NCBI GenBank assembly: GCA_003255065.1
Contig: QAOA01008138.1
Span: 774,982-838,981, forward strand
Length of the DNA stretch: 64,000 bases
Origin: Cercis canadensis
Taxonomy: Eukaryota > Streptophyta > Magnoliopsida > Fabales > Fabaceae
Reading direction: 5' to 3'
The number at the start of each line of letters is the position of its first letter. Within the stretch, counting starts at the first letter, position 1. The translations under genes and the position numbers were made by a program. The notes under the pieces were generated by a model. The model had not been told where the DNA came from. It was given only the letters and a program-made list of their open reading frames with translations, and ran no database searches. Below are positions 1 to 10,124 of the stretch, in pieces.

Positions 1-1712
1 TTGAATTTTATATTATTACATTGAATCATTATTTCTTGATTGATAGTACTGACTAACTGATCATGAGAAGATGTTTCATAAACTTGAGTTAATGATAAAC
101 TTTGGTTTGACCCATACTTTTTAAATTTTTTTTTGACTTTTTTTGCAAATAGCTTTGGAAGTCCATTGATGAACTTTTCTTTCCAATAAGTTGTTGCAAT
201 CATTTCTTAAGAATACTTTTAAGAAAAATACATCTTTGTGTCATCTTAAGTTTGAAAGTTTTCTACATCTTAAGTTGGCTAAGATTTCTAAGGATTTTTT
301 TGAAAACTTTGAGGTTCACCTATGAAATGTTTAATGATAGCATAAATTAGGATTTCTATACTATTTGAATTATTAGTTTCAGGATCTATTAAATTTTCTA
401 TTTCTAATATTTGATTTTCAATGAGATAATTATCCCACCATCCTCTAAGTTGTCCATTGAAACCACTAGTAATTATTCTAAGAATATTTCTTAAATTTGT
501 TGAAGGAATTTTGAGTCTAAAGGCATAAACTGCCTTGAGAATTTCATTTGTATGATTTAATATTTCATGTTCACTATTCCATCAATATTCCATTTATAAA
601 TACTATTTCCATCATAGCTTGAATGAACGTATTGATTTCTTTCTTCATATTGAATGTCAGGAAGGGTAGGTCTTGAATAATAATTTATAGTTTGATATAT
701 TTTTTGACCTAATCTTAAATTTTGTTTGAGTTTATTTATTGCTAAATCTTCTTCTTCATTATTGATCATGTTTATTGATTGTTTCTTGTCCTTTTCTAAA
801 TTTTGAAGTTTTTCTACTATGAGACTTAATGTTTCTTCATTTCTGAATCTAATATCTTTCATTTTTTAGAAGTTTGGTATGCTATAGATATGTTGTTGAA
901 TTTTTGAATTTGTGAATGAGATTGAAGGAGAAGAAGGAGATCCTAAAGAGGAATTGAAGGAGAAGAAGAAGATCCTAAAGAGGAAAATGGAGATCCTAAA
1001 GAGGAACCTCTTCCTCTTTAGGATCTCCTTTTTCCTCTTTAGGATCTTCTTCTTCTCCTTCAATCTCATTCACAAATTCAAAAATTCAACAGCTTATCTA
1101 TAGGATACCAAACTTCTAAAAAATGATCTATGATAACTCATAATGTTATCATTGTGAATTGTAGCTAAACCACCTAGCCATTATGATAACTAGTTGATGA
1201 GGTTATTAATGTTCTAGATAGGATCCAAAATCACTATTTCACACTCAGATAAATTTACTAAGTTACCTCTATATTGTAAATTAGAATGTCTAGACCAGAC
1301 AGGTAGGGCCTTATTGCCGAAGAACATTACTCGTTGATGAAGATTCATTTGCAAGACTAATTTCATTATTATATTTATGAAAAATAAATGATTATTAAAA
1401 GACCATTCATAATATCTAAATGGAACTGTAAAATCAATCATTACTACACATCCACCTTTAGAAGAAATTCATTTTCCAAACATAGAAGGAATCCAAGTAG
1501 TAGCCTCTCCTTTTAAAATGATTTATGGAGAAGATAAAGATTTAGAGGGTAGGCTCGTGTCATTAAAACATCTTAAAAACATTCAAATACAAAATAATTA
1601 TACAAATATAACCCTTCATACTATCTCTTCTCAATTAGATCAAATAGATTTAGTAGTTTCCTCTAAACCCACTATGACAGATAACCCATCTTTTTTTCTA
1701 AAAGTCACATAA
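1..1712 (-). mobile_element. Caulimovirid-like (endogenous pararetrovirus-like) fossil, copy 1, rearranged
   Basis: The minus strand of the first 862 bases encodes the capsid/gag-like N-terminal region of a plant pararetrovirus-like polyprotein; the start is recognisable by MKDIRFRNEETLSL and the motif YYSRPTLPDIQYEER. The same region recurs at about 35.6-36.5 kb in copy 2. Bases 1198-1440 match a downstream part of copy 2 (33.35-33.6 kb), on the same strand. Bases 1450-1712 carry a further polyprotein-like piece on the plus strand. The parts are therefore out of order and partly inverted around a palindrome. I saw no LTRs. The element is broken and cannot be whole. Family assignment rests on the reverse-transcriptase style of copy 2 and is an inference. 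Confidence 0.6.
860..1124. repeat. Large palindrome (inverted repeat, almost no spacer)
   Basis: The left arm runs from about 860 to 1005 and the right arm from about 1010 to 1124. They are reverse complements apart from a few mismatches and one extra internal repeat unit in the left arm. The arms contain AGATCCTAAAGAGGAA-type direct repeats and end in the leader sequence TTTTTTAGAAGTTTGGTAT next to the capsid-like start codon. The two opposite-strand reading frames here are products of the symmetry, not genes. Confidence 0.85.
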
Positions 1713-3506
1713 TAAATGGGATAGTGATGCGAACCTCTCGGACTTGCCTTGAGACCCAGCACGAAGTTGGAGAGATTCAAACGCCCAAGAACATCTAATC
1801 AAAGTGCATAAACAAAAATCAAAACAAATAGGACCTTGACCTGTCACTTAGCGAAGTGGGAACCAAAGGTATATGGGAATGATATAGATGTCATACTCAA
1901 GAGGGGATAGGGGTGACTTATAAGTCTTAATTGAATGCCACAAGAATCACCATCTTTGATAAGTTCTAAGAGTTCTCAAAAGAACCTAAAAGAGAAAACC
2001 TCTCATTCATTCATCATATTGTCTAAGTTGCTGCCACAAAGGGGGCTAGCTCCCTTTAATACAAAACACAAATCAGAAAACCTATTTTAGTAAAAGGCCC
2101 AAGGCCCCTAAAAGCCCAATAACTAAAGCCTTAATAACTAAAGTGCTTAATACATTATTTGAACCTAAAACAACTAAAACCCAAAAAAACAAAAAAATAA
2201 AAACAAAATTAGGCTCAAAATAAATAAGCATTAAATTGGCCTAAAACACAAGTGACATTTTTCAGCCCAAAAGAAAGCTCTAAGTGAAAGCTTGGTCCAA
2301 TGTCCCATACTGAAGCTCCATGCTAGGCCCAGTTGTTCCTTTAACGACTTGAATGATGTTCACAGGTCTTTCCATGTTCTCTTGGCCCAAGTCTTCATAA
2401 GCCCAAGCTTCCTCAATTAGCTTTCCAAAGGCAGGTTGCATCTTCTTAGCTCTAGCCCTTGTAACTGGACCTCTGGGTAGGTGCAACGAATTGTTTGGAG
2501 TCTTGCCATGAGGATTCTCATCATTTCTCCTCTCTTCAAAATGATTCGTCCTTGAATCCTCACCTACATCAAAGGGAGAAAGATTAGCTACTTTTAAAAA
2601 AATGGCACTTACACCAAACTCACTAGGTAACTCCAACTTGTACGCATTGTCTCCCAGTTTGAAGACTACTCTCACAAACTCCTTTGGAAGAAGGTAGTGT
2701 TGTCAAGTCTCTAATGCCCTCAATAATGCATACATCTCCTTGTCATATGTATGGTCATTTAGGCAACTCCACTTAACTTCTTAATAAAGCATGCAAGAGG
2801 TTGTCCTTCTTGCTTCAACACGGCTCCAATGAAGTCAATTTAATGTTAGGAAGCATCTCCAAAATTCTGTAAAAGAGATACAACAACATTAGGCAAAGAA
2901 GGATCAAGCTTGTTAGTGCTAAAACATGCCTCCTTGTACAAAAGTACAAGCATAGGCTGATTAGAGAAATAGGCTCTCTTGATCTCACTTTCTTTTGCAT
3001 ATACACTCAATTATTGTTTCTCTTTTCTTTTAAGACTATCTTTTTCTTTGTCTTTATCATTCTTTTTCACTCCATTTGGACTCTTGGCCCCTTTTGCACT
3101 ATTTTCTTGTAACCTCTCACTCTTTTTGTCTTTAGAGCTCTCACTCTCTTTTCTTGCTTCTCTATTTTCTTTCAATCTCTCAACCATTTTCTCTTTAAAG
3201 CTCTCACTCTCTTTTCTTGCTTCACTCTCTTTTTCTAATCTCACTTGATCATCAAATGCTTGCTTTGGAGTCACGGGTACAAGAGTAATGGACTGTTTGT
3301 TAGAGGTGAAAGAGTATTTATTCGTGTACCCATCATGGATCACACGTCTATCATATTGCCATGGCTTACCTAATAGGATATGTCTAGCATGCGTGGGAAC
3401 TGCATCACAAAAGACTCCATCCTTGTATCTACCAATAGCAAATGAAACCAAAACTTGTTTAGTCACCCTAACCTCTCCACAATTGTTGTGAAAATTCCAA
3501 CGCAAG

Positions 3507-4940
3507 TGTACGTTGTCGCTTGCAAGTAATAAAATGAGATTAATTTATCGTTCCCACGAGGACTAATGTACCAACTACCGAAATAGGGTTAACCTTAACT
3601 TTATCTAATCAATCGATAAGAAGATATTTCAATGAAACAACTAAAAATAGAATGAAAACAATGTAAACCAGAAAAATAGCAAATTAAACCAGAAAAAATT
3701 ATAGATTCAGCAAGAGAGAAACACCTAGGGTTCCGACTTCACCATAATTACTCCCAGCTTTCATTCCATATTCCATTAACTCCAATTTATCTTCCTATTT
3801 GCTAATCAAGATTCCCTAATTTATTCACTAGCCTCTCCTAAGGTCTAGTGGAAGTATTCCTTAATTACTAACCCTGTATATCCCTATACGAGTTACAATA
3901 ATTACGAATTCATTTAGTTTTGTGGATCTTTTTGACTGATTACATAAGCCATGGAGGTATATTCCTATCCTCCATGTAACTCATGGCATTTACCCCAAGG
4001 AACTTGACACACAACTCTCCTTCCGGTCTCATTGTGATTAACAATTCATCTAATTATTGGCCAGACAATCAGAAGCATTAAGAGAAGAGATAAACGCTCA
4101 AATTTAAGAGATAAATAATGGAATTAACTTCATATGAAACTACAGCTGGTCCTAATTAGGCTACATCGTACCCTAGATAAGAGAATTAGTTCATACTAGA
4201 TGAAGAGAACAAGAAAGAATAAAATTGAGACATGATTCAAAGGTAAAAGAGGAAAAACTCTGGTTTGAAGGTCAAATCAGCCTTGCATCTCCTCCCTTCA
4301 ATCCTTGCTTTGCCTCCTTTGTGCCTCCAAAAGTGTCTAAGAACGAACCCCTTTCTAATTCCCTAGCTTTCCTATTTATACCCCTCACTCTAAAGCCCTA
4401 AAACCCATGAGAAAATAAGCCACGTCTGCAGAATTAACTTCGGGCGCCGCACCTCTGAAGTTTGGGCGCCACACCTCTGAGTTGCTGGAAGAAATCTGGT
4501 TCTTTTCATTTTTCGGGCGCCGCACCTCTGTATTTTGAGGGGTGCGGCGCTACTGTTCAAGGGGTGCGGCGCTACTGTTCAAGGGGTGCGGCTCTGAGCT
4601 GCTGTCCCAACATGTGTATTTTTTCGCATACGGGGGGTGCGGCGCTACTGTTCAAGGGGTGCGGCGCTACTGTTCAAGGGGTGCACCCCTGAGCTGCTGT
4701 CCTGGTTTTAAGTTTCATGCTCCAGGGGCCGCGACTCTAGGTTTTGAGCGCCGCAACTCTTGAATTCTGTCCCAAAAACTTCTCAATTCTTCAATTCTTC
4801 ATTCTAACCTATGAAACCTACAATTTAACATAAAAGATCACATTATATGATGATTCATCTCAATAAACAATCAAATACTTAAGTAAAGGATATCTAAAAA
4901 GTGGATATAAAAGCCACTCAACAACAATCATCTAACCATT
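3507..4940. mobile_element. Repeat nested in the gypsy protease region (probable solo LTR)
   Basis: The gypsy coding sequence is split here. The left side ends in GCAAG (3502-3506) and the right side restarts with GCAAG (4941-4945), so the insert has a likely 5-bp target duplication. It starts TGTACGTTG and includes GTTCCCACGAGGACT, a stretch seen in many plant LTR-type repeats. There is no coding potential apart from frames created by a minisatellite. The right end is less sure: a CA end would lie at 4938 and would imply a longer, imperfect duplication. Confidence 0.5.
4439..4755. repeat. GC-rich minisatellite with units in both orientations
   Basis: A unit of 22 bp, GGGGTGCGGCGCTACTGTTC plus AA, is present as two head-to-tail copies at 4539-4582 and two more at 4634-4677, with shortened copies after each pair. 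Just upstream, at about 4441-4530, GGGCGCCGCACCTCTG occurs two to three times; its core GCGCCGCACC is the reverse complement of the GGTGCGGCGC core. The block is a GC island in very AT-rich DNA and can fold on itself. The overlapping plus-strand reading frames here come from the repeat and are not genes. Confidence 0.85.
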
Positions 4941-6012
4941 GCAAGTTATAAGTCCTAGGATGCTTTAAAATAGGCAAATTCAGCTTATCAACTAAGGTAG
5001 TACTAGCAATATTTATGCAACTACCACCATTAATGATCATGCTGCATACCTTCCCATTGACATGACACCTAGTGCGGAAAATGTTGTCTACATGAGTGTG
5101 TCTTGCTCTCCTTTCTCCTCTATCATGTCTAGCAAACTAGTCTTAGTCTCCGGAGTTACTTTGGTCACTCTCTTCCTCATCCTCCATAGGGGCCCTCCTA
5201 TTTCTCCTTCTCACTTCGGGTGCTCTAGGGCCTTTGGACATTAGCTTCTACTCTTTCAATTTGGTCTCTAAATTCATCAAACCGGGTGTTCATTCTTTCA
5301 AAATGTTGTTGCATTGCCCTTAGCAAGAAATTTTGGTCAACTTGATCACTACTCTCCTGCATTAGTGTTTATGAAACCTGCAAAATGGGTTAGAGAAATA
5401 AAGTGTTCCTCACCACACTCTACTCTCGTGTATACACTCAAGAAGATGTCACTCTTTCACTTGTGTTTAAGCATAATAGTTGGCTTTTACCCTCTAATGC
5501 ACTCACACACTCTTTCATTTTACCACTCTTAATTTCTCTATTTAGTTCTTTATTGAACTAGCAAATTGAATCAAGAAGATGTTTTTTTGTGACAACCCGA
5601 CAAAGCAAATCAGCACACCCACAAGAATGGAAAGCATGGAGCATGCACAAGGAAGACAAACAGCACAAGAACAAGGGAAACAAAGTTCAAGAACAAGGAC
5701 AATTTGAACTCAACACCAAATAGGATGATTAGGCAAAGAAAAATTCTTAGTTCACAAAGCACTTAGGAAATAAAACTAAATTGCAATAGTTTTAAACTTG
5801 TTACATTTTTTATAAAATATCAAATGTTTAACGGGTGCTTCTTCATTGCCACAAGTGTCACAAATACCACAATTGACAAAATAGTAGCTAGCCAATGAAA
5901 GGAGGACAAGGTGGGCGTGAATTAGTGGGGTAAGCTGGTTTTGTTGAAATTTAGATATAGCCCAAAATTTTGAATATTTAAAAATTGGCCCAATTAAATG
6001 ACTAAAACTCAA

Positions 6013-8045
6013 GAACTCTAATATTCCATTTCAATTTCTCTAGCAAATCTATTGAGGAGATCAGATTTGGTATCGGACATCAACTAGAAGACAATCTTTT
6101 GCAATTTGATTTGGCTTCTTCAAGGCTTGGGTTCAGCTCCTCCCTATTGGGTAGACAAATATGTTGTGCAAACTTCAATTTCACATCTATTGCTTAGAGA
6201 ACACTATTTTTTGTGTTTGTCTTTGTTTCTTCCCTTGAGAAAATTTTCAAGCATGAGCTGCGCCAGTCCAAAGTACTTGAAGGCGCACGGAGTTCATGAG
6301 CTTCAGTATTTAACATGGAAAAAGGAAGGTTTTTTGGGTTGGTGGTGCAGGTAGAAGAAAGAAGATAAATGTGAAGGTTACAGTAGTGCATTTAGAAGGA
6401 AGTAGAAGATGATTTTTTTTTTTTGTAGACTTTTTTTGGGTTTGATTTTGAAAATTTTTGACTTGAATACTTAGATAAAAAAAAAATTAAAATACATAGG
6501 TTAATTATATTGTTCTCAATAAGAAATTTTTTTTATCATATTAATGGAATTAGTAACAAGAAAAAAAAAATTTATTTAAAAAAAAAAAATCAGTGATATT
6601 CCTTGTAGTAAAGTGAAGAAGAACAAGATGGAGAGGAGGGCAAGCAAATTTGTTTTTTTTTTAAAGAAAATAGAAGACAATGTACTAATTTGTTTCAACT
6701 TTTTGTATTTAACTAATCCAAAAGAAAATTTCTCTATTCAACTAACTTGTTTTATAAATGATTTGGTAATAATTGTTATCCTTTTCAATAGTTATTATGT
6801 TTTGTTTTTTAAAATATTTTTTTACAACCAAAACATAAATATCCTAAACCCTAATTCTATGACAATTAAGGTTATACGATTTGAAATTATTTACTTTAGT
6901 CGTTAAATATAGGAGTGATTTAGGATTATACTTTAGTAGTCATATTTGTGTTATGAGATTAATTTATGAGTGAGTTGAGATTAATTTAATGGTCATAAGT
7001 TGTTTGATGTTCTTGAATAATCAATTGAGCTTACTTTAGGACTCACACTTTTTCTCTTGTGGACTAATTAGTTAAGATCACTTGCATTGCACATTTGAAT
7101 CCTTTGTTACTTTATTCAAATGAGACACAAGAGTTACACATGCTGATTTTAATTTAGAACATGCAAGTAGACAATTTGATCACCTTAATGAGCACTTAAG
7201 TATATTTTATCTCTAAATTTTGTCATTTTAGATGGTGATAATTGATCAAGGTCACTAATATTATGGTATAACTTCCAAATTATTAAATTAGTTTTCATGC
7301 AAATAATACCTAATATGCTTATGAAAGCATTTATTCCGATAGAAATCATTGTTAACATTTGAAGATAAGAAAATTTCTTTAACGAGAGATTTATAACGGA
7401 ATTATGTATTCAACAAAATATCAAACAATCAAGTTAAGTGATTTGGTCTAAAAACTATAGAAGAAAAATAAAACCAAGATAAGCAGAATTCATAAACAAC
7501 TACAGCCACAATGTGAAATTAGCTAGAGAGTAAAGGAGTAAGAAGCATAACTTCAACTTGCAGAACTAAAGCGGATAATTGTTTATATTTCAATAACGCT
7601 TCTGATAGGATGCAAAATTTTAGAACCATTTCTTACCACAGTACTTAAGAGTACAAAGACAATGATAATGCCAAAACAAATAAAAGAATGCAATATTTTC
7701 AAATCTGAAAATGCTGTATGCTTTGGACTTATTTACCATATGCCACAATTTGTAAATAAATAAAGAGAAATGACTTACAGTAGGGGAACATAAGTAGCAG
7801 GGCAGATAACATGACCAAGGTAGTGCATTCATGAATGTATAATCAAATGAAAACGTAGAGCATTTTCGATTTTCCATAGATTAACAAACTCAAAAGTTTC
7901 TCTTTAACATTTAGTATGGTTTAGAAATTACACAAGAGGAGGATATGAAATACATCAGAACCATTCTGTACAAAGTTTGAGTGCATTAGAAAGATTAAGC
8001 AGACTATGATATTAAGAAACCAAACTAAGACAATGAATACGCTAT
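6013..8045. other. No recognisable gene
   Basis: AT-rich sequence with long A and T runs around 6410-6600. Short reading frames exist, but none has a recognisable domain, and splice-like signals are not organised. Probably intergenic or decayed repeat DNA. Confidence 0.5.
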
Positions 8046-8049
8046 TGAA

Positions 8050-9200
8050 GGCATCTCAGTTAAATGAAAAGGGTCTGGTTCAATGCCATAATCTGTGAGT
8101 GGTCTATGCTCCAAAATATCATCATGACTTTTCACAAATTCAGGTATCTCAACCTCTCATTTCTTTATATCTTCCCAAAGGTATTGAAGGCGGCTAACAT
8201 ACTTGATTTTCCAATGTAATAATCTAAAAGAGAGAGATAGGGAAACAGAATTATGGAAAAGAAAATGAAAAAAATAGGAAACATTTAATATAGAGTTACA
8301 AGATACCATAAATCACTGGCATAATAAGAGAGCAATTCATTAATGAAAATTGTAGCTGCTGCAATATGATTCCACATGTATATAACTTTCTAAATAGTAA
8401 CACCATTTCATCAGATAGCTTATAGTAGGTTGTCAAAAATGGTCCTACATCAATTTTTTTGCTTTCACATCATACCAACCTAAGACAGAAACTAAAACAA
8501 ATCAAACCCAATGAAAATAATTTTCAAGAAAAAGAATAATTAACCAATTGAGAAATAAAGACTCAGATTATACATTAATAGAAGTTTAGGGATAAAGCAA
8601 GAACCACAATCCTTATACTAAGGCCAAGTTCAAAATAACAAGCACTGCAGCACTTACTCCTAACAACATCCATTTGGAAATCTCCTGGGAATAAAGGCTT
8701 TGCTCAGACTTTAATTCCATTTCCGAAGGAAACCATATGCAATACCATACTTTACCATAAAGAGGCTTGGCCCCAGCTCTAAGTTAATTACATAACAAAG
8801 CAAAAGCCATTCTTAATCATAGGAAAAAATTAATATCCTGCCAAACTTACTCAGAAGTTGGAAGGTAAAGAAATCACAATGAAGAAATAAACTCATTTTT
8901 ATCAGTTTGATGTGAAATACTTCTAAATAAACCATAAATCCAATGACACTAGAAGTCTGGTATACAATTATTTTTCAACTACTTCTTTCGACCAAACTAA
9001 ATACACTGTAAACAAGGTAACAGATATAGACAATAATGAAAAGGAAAAAATAAACTCTAATATCTTGCGTTAGACTGTGGTCCATAAGCAGCAGCCAGAA
9101 AACTACCAAAATATGGTTCAGCCTTATGGAATGGAAAAAATTTGCAAAAAGTTCTAACACGTTAAGTGCTGTTCTGGAAGTTGCTGTGAACTCTGAAATT
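8050..9200 (-). pseudogene. Exon-like remnants of an unidentified gene
   Basis: Reading the minus strand, several stretches look like exons of one gene. About 9190-9060 follows an acceptor TTTCAATTTCAG and includes AEPYFGSFLAAAYGPQSNAR in one frame. About 8782-8662 follows TTAACTTAG, encodes KPLYGKVWYCIWFPSEMELK and ends at a strong donor, GTAAGT. About 8400-8290 encodes IYMWNHIAAATIFINELLSY in one frame. About 8225-8060 encodes IKYVSRLQYLWEDIKK, then a TGA, then EVEIPEFVKSHDDILEHRPL and a terminal stop. The TGA and frame conflicts suggest a decayed gene. I do not recognise the family. A weak candidate first exon (MMLVSSLSSLIILLSVPFS, signal-peptide-like) lies at about 9791, next to the Reina insertion. 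Confidence 0.3.
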
Positions 9201-9808
9201 GAAAAGTTCTTATAATGGAAAGTAATTGAATATTACGGCTCTGTAAGAACAAATAGCTTGCTCAAATCTAGAAACAGAGAGAGCCAAAAATGGCAGTTCT
9301 GAATTCACCAGAGAAAAACCAGAAAGTGGAAAACAAGTAATGCTTAATTGTCGAGAAAATCTGTGGCATAGATGCTAGAAATTCAAAAATCTATATAGAA
9401 TTTTCAAGCAGGAATTGTTTCCGAGCTTTGTTGCTCAAATATGAACGGCGTAAAATGCAGATGCAGTTCATCGAGAGCGGTAAATGTGTCCAAAATCAAT
9501 CGAATAATAGTGAACAAAAAAAAACTAGAATACGAAGATGAATCCTAAGTGAGGAGTGGAAGCAAGAGTGAAATGAAATTTTCAGGAAAGCTCAAAAGCA
9601 GAGAAGTAAACCACACCAGAGAAATTAATTAAGGATGATATACTTTTACCCCACAAGTGCTGCTGATTGCTGAAGATGCTCGAAGAAGACTATCAATCTG
9701 AAAATGGAAGAGAAGGATCAGTTCAGTATCAAGCGGAAAATGGTACCGAAAGGAGAATAATCAATGACGATAGTGAAGAAACCAGCATCATCGTTCAGAG
9801 AATGGGAG

Positions 9809-10124
9809 TGTTACACTTGAATAATGAAATAGGAAACGCACCGTTTTGTTTAAACAAATTAGTAACAGAAGCAGCTGCTACTGTGTACGTGGCAGGAGAG
9901 TAGAAGTTGGTTAGAATGGTTAACTGAGATTAGTTAGTTGAGAGGTTACTGAAGTGTGAATATAAGGCAGCAGAGAGAGGGAATAGATTCATTCGGTTAT
10001 TTCTTTCATTCATCTTGTAATAACAGGGGTCCAAATTGGATTTTCCCTTTAGCAATAAGAGAAATCATTTTTTCTGGTGTGCTCTCTTGGTTTGCTTGTC
10101 TTCTTGAGAAATTCCTTGCTTACA
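9809..10124 (+). repeat. 5' LTR of the Reina-like element
   Basis: 316 bp, TG...CA ends, directly followed one base later by the tRNA-Met primer binding site. Preceded by the target duplication GGGAG. Confidence 0.93.

Larger units (their letters stand above)
1735..6012 (-). mobile_element. Ty3/gypsy retrotransposon fossil, internally deleted
   Basis: On the minus strand, about 5400-4940 encodes the end of gag and the protease entry (INGGSCINIASTTLVDKL). The reading resumes at about 3505-3010 with HILLGKPWQYDRRVIHDGY, a hallmark of the protease-to-RT linker of plant gypsy elements, followed by a Lys/Glu-rich stretch. Bases 2675-2280 encode the C-terminal end (KLELPSEFGVSAIF, then PRGPVTRARAKK). 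Reverse transcriptase, RNase H and integrase are missing. 5540-6012 looks like LTR or leader sequence. I could not pair two LTRs, so both outer limits are approximate. The element is old and clearly broken. Confidence 0.7.

Noticed and set aside
557-862. A 101-codon minus-strand reading frame as a host gene
   Set aside because: The same protein region recurs in the second fossil at 36.2-36.5 kb with other polyprotein parts, so it belongs to the caulimovirid-like family.
866-1103. Two opposite Lys/Phe-rich reading frames
   Set aside because: Both are created by the palindrome, and the low-complexity repeats explain the composition.
4539-4677. Possible CRISPR-like repeat array
   Set aside because: Units are directly adjacent without spacers, and the genome is eukaryotic; this is a minisatellite.
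4462-4763. Overlapping plus-strand Cys/Gly-rich frames
   Set aside because: They follow the 22-bp minisatellite in two frames; no real protein would keep both.
9667-9903. 78-codon plus-strand frame before and into the Reina LTR
   Set aside because: It ends inside the LTR, has no homology I recognise, and the upstream part is more likely the 5' flank of a minus-strand gene.
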